This document shows positions 59,993-64,000 of a stretch of DNA of 64,000 nucleotides, piece after piece. How positions within the stretch are numbered: the stretch's first letter is position 1; every line of letters begins with the position of its first letter. The DNA is taken from NCBI RefSeq assembly GCF_010731775.1, contig NZ_AP022590.1, positions 3,782,001-3,846,000 of the forward strand. The letters run 5' to 3'. The position numbers were made by a program, and so were the translations under genes. The notes under the pieces were generated by a model. The model ran no database searches and was not told the DNA's origin. It saw nothing but the letters and a program-made list of their open reading frames with translations. The stretch is from Mycobacterium mantenii (GTDB lineage Bacteria; Actinomycetota; Actinomycetes; Mycobacteriales; Mycobacteriaceae).

Positions 59993-60580
59993 GTGCGGTT
60001 TTCGGAAAGTGCGCGGCGAAGCCTGGCCGGTGGCTCGCTGCTGCTCATAGCCCTGGTCGCGGGTTCGGAGACGGTGTCCGGCTGCAGCTCCGTCATCGGG
60101 GGCCGGCCGGTGGCTTCGCCCGGAGCGGGACCCACCGAACCGTCCTTCCCCACGCCCAGGTCCACCCCGCCGTCGGGCACCGCCGCCCCGGCTCCCGGCC
60201 CGTCTGCCCCGCCGGGGGGCCCGACCAACCCGGCCGGCGCCATCCCGCTGCCGCCCGACCAGAACGGTTACGTCTTCATCGAGACCAAGTCCGGCGTGAC
60301 GCGCTGCCAGATCAACAAGGACACCGTCGGCTGCGAGGCACCCTTCACCAACTCCCCGCTGCAGGACGGCGAGCACGCCAACGGCGTCAGCATCAATACC
60401 GGCGGCAAGGTGCAGTGGGTGCTCGGCAACCTGGGCGCCATTCCGACCGTCAAGATCGACTACCAGACCTACACCGCCGAGGGCTGGACGATCATCGCCA
60501 ACGCGGACGGCACCCGCTTCACCAACGAGGCGACCAAGCACGGCATGTTCGTCAGCATCGACAAGGTCAACACGTTCTAG
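59993..60580 (+). CDS. Lipoprotein whose 3' end is duplicated downstream
   Basis: A 195-residue lipoprotein starting at GTG 59993. The signal ends in VSGC (lipidated Cys at about residue 31), followed by a Pro/Ser/Thr-rich linker (about 40-95) and a beta-rich domain (GYVFIETKSGVTRCQINKDTVGCEAPF; WTIIANADGTRFTNEATKHGMF) ending FVSIDKVNTF. The last 32 bases before the stop recur 1.65 kb downstream. The function is unknown. Confidence 0.8.
   Translation: MRFSESARRSLAGGSLLLIALVAGSETVSGCSSVIGGRPVASPGAGPTEPSFPTPRSTPPSGTAAPAPGPSAPPGGPTNPAGAIPLPPDQNGYVFIETKSGVTRCQINKDTVGCEAPFTNSPLQDGEHANGVSINTGGKVQWVLGNLGAIPTVKIDYQTYTAEGWTIIANADGTRFTNEATKHGMFVSIDKVNTF
60547..60578. repeat. 32-bp direct repeat, left copy
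   Basis: It covers the last codons of the lipoprotein gene, up to the first base of its stop codon (begins GTTCGTCAGCATCGAC, ends CACGTTCT). It is identical to 62196-62227; together the two copies bound the nuclease segment like attL/attR. Confidence 0.9.
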
Positions 60581-60590
60581 GGGCCTGAAA

Positions 60591-60614
60591 GCCCAGTAAC
60601 ACGGGCTACTGGGC
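60591..60614 (+). terminator. GC-rich hairpin just after the lipoprotein gene
   Basis: GCCCAGTA and its exact complement flank an 8-base loop, 10 bp after the stop codon. There is no U-run, as is common for mycobacterial intrinsic-type terminators. The rest of the 305-bp gap (60581-60885) holds no gene I can support. Confidence 0.6.
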
Positions 60615-60885
60615 CGACCGCGTCCGCAGTGAGTCCGCAGCAGATTGCTTGCCGCGTCTAGGCTGTCGGCCACACAATCCAGGTCGACCTGGGATCGGCG
60701 GCAGTGGATCCGTGCAATTCTGCACATCCGTACCACTTCTTGCGTTATCTTCGCTGGCGGGGTAGGCGCCCCAACGGCGGTTAAAAGCGGCATGTTCATT
60801 CGTTCGGACATTGTTGCCGCCGTCTTCCTTGCCCGGTTTGTCTCACGCTGGCCCTAGGCTCCCAGCCGCAGGAAGAGGTAGAACT

Positions 60886-60981
60886 ATGACGATTTCTGTT
60901 TTCGTGGCCGCAATGGCCAAGATTGCCGCCCTCGGCTGGGTCGCCCTTGGTGACAACCACAGCATCGCCTGCGAAGGCTAG
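60886..60981 (+). CDS. 31-codon leader ORF before the nuclease gene
   Basis: An ATG preceded by GGAAGAGG at good spacing opens a 31-residue peptide (MTISVFVAAMAKIAALGWVA, then LGDNHSIACEG), ending 3 bp before the nuclease ATG. The hydrophobic start could be a membrane/leader helix. Its ending resembles the DGDGIACE ending of the Excalibur domain in the adjacent gene, so it may instead be a remnant of a duplicated nuclease end. Translation is plausible but unproven. Confidence 0.45.
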   Translation: MTISVFVAAMAKIAALGWVALGDNHSIACEG

Positions 60982-60984
60982 AGA

Positions 60985-62115
60985 ATGCGCTTGCGGCTCG
61001 GTGTCGGCGGCAAAGCCTTTGGAGTTCGGGGTGGCATTTCTAACAGGGGCTTCGGCGTCGGAGTCGGACCCTTTTCGGCCGGGTCTTCGTGGCGTGGACG
61101 CCGATCGCGCAGATCGCGCAGTAGCCGCGGCGGCCTCGGCCTCCTCATCGTTTTAGGCGTGGTGGGGTGGCTGGCCAGCTTGTGTAGTCCGACGCACCAG
61201 TCCGCTACCGCCTACCATGCACCGACAACCTCGTGGACTACGCCATTGGCCGCGCCCCCGGCATCACCTGCCCCGCCGTCGTCGTTTGCGTCCAGCCCGG
61301 CGCAGCCGGACGCCATCGATTCGTCGGGCGCCTCGGCCAAGCTCGCCAGCCTGCCGATCAAGGGACGTGCACCGAAAACCGGGTATAACCGCAACCTGTT
61401 CGGGCAGGCGTGGTCCGATGACGTGACAGTGACTTACGGCCATAACGGCTGCGACACGCGCAACGACATCCTCCGGCGTGACCTTGTCACCGTCGAGATC
61501 AAATCCGAATCGAACGGCTGCACCGTGCTTACCGGGGTACTACACGATCCCTACACCGGCAGCACGGTCGAGTTCCACCGAGGTGCAGGCACGTCGTCAC
61601 AGGTGCAGATCGACCACGTAGTCGCCTTGTCGGATGCGTGGCAGAAAGGGGCGCAGCAGTGGGGCGCTGAAAAACGTCGGAACTTCGCCAACGACCCAAT
61701 CAACCTGCAGGCCACCACCGGGTCCATCAATGAGCAGAAGGGCGATGGCGACGCTGCAACGTGGTTGCCGCCCAACAAGTCTTATCGCTGCAGTTACGTG
61801 TCTCGTATTGTCGACGTTAAGGCCACCTATGGGCTGTGGGTAACACAGGCTGAGCACGATGCGATCGCTCAGATACTCACCAACTGTGAGGCGGCGGCCT
61901 CTGTCCCCTCCCCGCTGCCGGTGGCGCCCTCTCCACCGGAAACCAGCTCCGAGTATGTCCCGACGCCTCCCGCGCCGTTGCCCAGTAACGGGTCTCAGGT
62001 GTACTACCCGAACTGCAAGGCGGCACGGGCTGCTGGCGCGGCGCCGATCTATGCCGGACAACCCGGATACCGACCTGGGCTTGACCGCGACGGCGATGGG
62101 ATCGCGTGTGAGTAA
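60985..62115 (+). CDS. Membrane-anchored/secreted HNH (DUF1524-type) nuclease with Excalibur domain
   Basis: A 376-residue protein. A Gly/Arg-rich N-terminus and membrane helix (about 50-66, GLGLLIVLGVVGWLASL) lead to an outer Ser/Pro/Thr/Ala linker. The nuclease domain (about 125-290) has the HNH-like core IDHVVALSDAWQKGA and NFANDPINLQATTGSINEQKGD. A Pro-rich linker and a C-terminal Excalibur calcium-binding motif (YPNCKAARAAGAAPIY, then GLDRDGDGIACE) follow. Such architecture is seen in exported actinobacterial nucleases. It lies within the repeat-bounded segment. Confidence 0.88.
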   Translation: MRLRLGVGGKAFGVRGGISNRGFGVGVGPFSAGSSWRGRRSRRSRSSRGGLGLLIVLGVVGWLASLCSPTHQSATAYHAPTTSWTTPLAAPPASPAPPSSFASSPAQPDAIDSSGASAKLASLPIKGRAPKTGYNRNLFGQAWSDDVTVTYGHNGCDTRNDILRRDLVTVEIKSESNGCTVLTGVLHDPYTGSTVEFHRGAGTSSQVQIDHVVALSDAWQKGAQQWGAEKRRNFANDPINLQATTGSINEQKGDGDAATWLPPNKSYRCSYVSRIVDVKATYGLWVTQAEHDAIAQILTNCEAAASVPSPLPVAPSPPETSSEYVPTPPAPLPSNGSQVYYPNCKAARAAGAAPIYAGQPGYRPGLDRDGDGIACE

Positions 62116-62195
62116 TGCAACTATCCGAGCCAACGGCCTGACGTGCAGGTTTGTATCACTGCCAACGCAGCTTGGCGCAGCAAACGTCCAGATAG

Positions 62196-62227
62196 GTTCG
62201 TCAGCATCGACAAGGTCAACACGTTCT
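62196..62227. repeat. 32-bp direct repeat, right copy
   Basis: Identical to 60547-60578. It encodes FVSIDKVNTF in frame followed by TGA, but with no gene in front of it, i.e. a detached 3' end of the lipoprotein gene. Confidence 0.9.
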
Positions 62228-62274
62228 GAGCGCCTGACGCCAGTTCGATTGGGCTACAGCGCGATCCGGCCTGG

Positions 62275-62805
62275 TCAGCCGTCCCAGATCAGGTGGCCGT
62301 CGGGGCGGCGGCGGGCACCCTCGGCGGGGCGGTGCGGACTGAGCCGGCCGTCTGGCATCAGGTGCCGCACCGGCAACCCGCGGCCGAGCGCCGCCACGTC
62401 GGCGATCAGCCGCCGGTGGCAGCGCCACCAGACGCTCTCGCTGCACATCACCGCCGTGGTGCGCCAGGACGCATCGGCCAGGACCTCGTCCAGCGCCGCG
62501 TCGAATTCCGGCGTCCGGGTGTATGCGGCGTACGCCCGGAACGCGGCCACCGTCCACCAGCTGTCCGGCTCCGGTTCTCCGGCCGGGACATGCCGCCGCC
62601 CGCCGAGGCGCGGCTCCCACCGGTAGTCGATGCCAGCTTGCGGCAGCCAAACTTCCAGGGCCTCCCGTCGCACGTCCGGATTGGTCCGGCTGGCCGGGTA
62701 TCGCCGCACATCCACCACCAGCGCAACGCCCGCTCCGGCAAGCAGCTCCGCCAGCCGCTCCCGGCCGGCCGGCCCGTGACCCACGGTCAGCAATTCCCGC
62801 TCCAT
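62275..62805 (-). CDS. DUF488 family protein
   Basis: A 176-residue DUF488 protein. The N-terminal LLTVGHGPAGRERL and VVDVRRYPASRTNPDV segments and the C-terminal AVMCSESVWWRCHRRLIADVAAL (Cys plus CHR motif) are diagnostic. Function is unknown. It starts at ATG 62805 and lies just outside the repeat-bounded segment on the opposite strand. Confidence 0.88.
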   Translation of the reverse strand: MERELLTVGHGPAGRERLAELLAGAGVALVVDVRRYPASRTNPDVRREALEVWLPQAGIDYRWEPRLGGRRHVPAGEPEPDSWWTVAAFRAYAAYTRTPEFDAALDEVLADASWRTTAVMCSESVWWRCHRRLIADVAALGRGLPVRHLMPDGRLSPHRPAEGARRRPDGHLIWDG

Positions 62806-62988
62806 GAGGACAGCTTGCCCGGGATAGCCGGTGTGAACATTTGGGCCAGTTCGAAATTGGCAGCCGACTCGAGAGTGCGAGGTGAATTGATTACCAAGCT
62901 CGCGTCAGTAATCTGACCCATGAGCTCGGAAGGGGGTGGGCGATGCTTACGGGGTTGATCAGCATTCGGGCGAGCAGCTGACGATTCC

Positions 62989-64000
62989 ATGCAACTGCAA
63001 TATCTCAGCATTCCGGCGCTGATCGGCGCGGCCGGCGGCGACCCCTGGGCAATCAATGCGAGCCTGCAGGCGGGTAGCCCGCTGCAGATCTCCAATCTGG
63101 CTGAGGCTTTTCTCAAGGCCGGCCGATGCACAAAGGAGGCGAACGACGCGTTCGAGCAAGCCCGCACCCGTTTCGAGGCCGCCTGGAACCATCAGAATGG
63201 CGATCATCCGATCACCGGCTCCGACGAAGTGCAGCGGGTGACGAAAGCCCTTGGGGCGCAGTCTTTGCAGATACCGAAGATCGGTGCGGACCTGGAGAAC
63301 ATCGCCGCGACGTTGGCCGAGGCGCAGAAAACCGCGGCCGGCCAAATCGCGGCGCTGGAAGCAAAGCTGCAGAACCTCGACGATCTGATCGGCGAAGCCG
63401 ACGAGATGGAAAACGACGACGACCTCAGCCAGGCCGACATCGATGCCCTCGAAGCGTTGATCGCCAAATGTGAAAGCGACGCCATTGGTGACACCAAAGC
63501 CGCCCTGACCCAGCTGCAAGCGACGCGCGACGGCTATTCCGGCTCGTTTCAGAACGCGATGGGCACCCTGCACGCGGACGGATATGACTCTGTCGGTCCC
63601 CAGCCGGGACCGAGCCCGGCAGCGCCCGGCCAGCCGGGCGAAGGCCCCAAGTTGACCCCGACGCCGGGGGATGTGGCGATCGCGGGTGCGGGTGCGGTGG
63701 CCGGAGGTACCGCCGACGGTGTGCGTCAGGCGGCGACCAACCTGATCGCCGAGTCTCCGGGCACGGGCCCCGGAAAGGCAGATCCGGCCTTACTGAGGTG
63801 GCTGGAGGATCCAACAATCGGCGGAGTCGAACTGAAGGGATTCTCCCGTATCGGCGGGGTGGTTGCTGCGGCCAGCGCGGTACCCGCCGTCATGTCCGAC
63901 GTCCATGACGGCAACTCTGTGCCGGAGGCCGTCACCCGGGAGGGTGTCGGTGTCGCCGCCGGCCTATGGGCGGGTGCGGAGATCGGTGCAGCGGTCGGAT
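62989..64000 (+). CDS. 5' part of a large polymorphic-toxin-like/WXG-type protein
   Basis: The frame is open from ATG 62989 to the window edge (337 codons). Residues 1-200 are helical (LEAEAFLKAGRCTKEANDAFEQARTRF-type segments, including AAWNHQNGDHPITGSDEVQRV, IGADLENIAATLAEAQKTA and an acidic coiled coil EADEMENDDDLSQADID), resembling N-terminal domains of mycobacterial ESX-exported proteins. A Pro-rich linker (about 205-225) follows, then Ala/Gly-rich hydrophobic stretches (VAIAGAGAVAGG, GVVAAASAVPAV, GVGVAAGLWAGAEIGAAVG) of the kind placed before toxin domains. No Shine-Dalgarno is obvious. The C-terminal domain is outside the window, so the activity is unknown. Confidence 0.75.
   Translation, partial: MQLQYLSIPALIGAAGGDPWAINASLQAGSPLQISNLAEAFLKAGRCTKEANDAFEQARTRFEAAWNHQNGDHPITGSDEVQRVTKALGAQSLQIPKIGADLENIAATLAEAQKTAAGQIAALEAKLQNLDDLIGEADEMENDDDLSQADIDALEALIAKCESDAIGDTKAALTQLQATRDGYSGSFQNAMGTLHADGYDSVGPQPGPSPAAPGQPGEGPKLTPTPGDVAIAGAGAVAGGTADGVRQAATNLIAESPGTGPGKADPALLRWLEDPTIGGVELKGFSRIGGVVAAASAVPAVMSDVHDGNSVPEAVTREGVGVAAGLWAGAEIGAAVG

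Larger units (their letters stand above)
60579..62227. mobile_element. Candidate inserted segment bounded by 32-bp direct repeats, no integrase
   Basis: The segment carries a hairpin, a 31-codon ORF and a secreted HNH/Excalibur nuclease gene, all plus strand, and is less GC-rich in parts than its flanks. The right repeat copy keeps the lipoprotein's reading frame and a stop (TGA), while the left copy ends in TAG: what site-specific insertion at a gene 3' end would leave. No integrase or transposase is present, so it may be a remnant, a passively mobilised cassette or the product of ectopic recombination. Confidence 0.55.

Overview
This window is chromosomal DNA from a slow-growing Mycobacterium, most likely of the M. 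avium complex or a close relative. The evidence is high GC, many GTG starts, dense gene packing with ATGA/GTGA/TGATG overlaps, and a gene content that maps onto the M. tuberculosis Rv0350-Rv0420 neighbourhood: F420-dependent glucose-6-phosphate dehydrogenase (fgd1), the glnX-glnH-pknG operon, ttfA, and an HspR-controlled dnaK operon. M. tuberculosis equivalents are named from memory, not from a search.

Layout. 1-6.9 kb: 5' end of lpqL, two small membrane proteins, a tandem pair of small secreted proteins, and the thiamine genes thiO-thiS-thiG (minus, behind a TPP riboswitch) facing thiE (plus). 6.9-17.8 kb: glnX-glnH-pknG, a DUF559 protein, fgd1-pta-ackA, a 55-bp tandem repeat and a metallo-beta-lactamase-fold hydrolase. 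17.8-18.9 kb: an IS481-type insertion sequence with a frameshifted transposase. 19-25 kb: acetyltransferase, methyltransferase, DUF3054 protein, then fadE7-fadE-tetR behind two matching inverted-repeat operators, and a secreted protein. 25-30 kb: type II NADH dehydrogenase, metZ, a rhodanese and purT.

30-52 kb: thioesterase-fold protein, purA, a secreted histidine phosphatase, an M50 protease, a CDF metal exporter behind a palindromic operator, a Ser/Thr kinase that shares its outer domain with the preceding gene, fba, DedA, a fused 3-oxoacid CoA-transferase, a GH76 enzyme, a TrmH methyltransferase, lipoprotein, pyrE, SDR, ttfA, a second (54-bp) tandem repeat of the same family, clpB, and a type II flavohemoglobin. 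By remembered gene order this block is inverted relative to M. tuberculosis. 52-57 kb: galM-like epimerase and the dnaK-grpE-dnaJ1-hspR operon, with HAIR operators at both dnaK and clpB. 57-60 kb: a truncated LysR next to an aldehyde dehydrogenase/amidohydrolase pair. 60-62.2 kb: a 1.65-kb segment bounded by a perfect 32-bp direct repeat of a lipoprotein gene's 3' end, carrying a secreted HNH/Excalibur nuclease and a 31-codon leader ORF. The window ends in a DUF488 gene and the 5' part of a large polymorphic-toxin-like gene.

The most unusual elements are the repeat-bounded nuclease insertion, the chimeric kinase, the operators before fadE7 and the CDF gene, the two related tandem-repeat loci, and the inferred 22-kb inversion. 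I saw no rRNA, tRNA or CRISPR.
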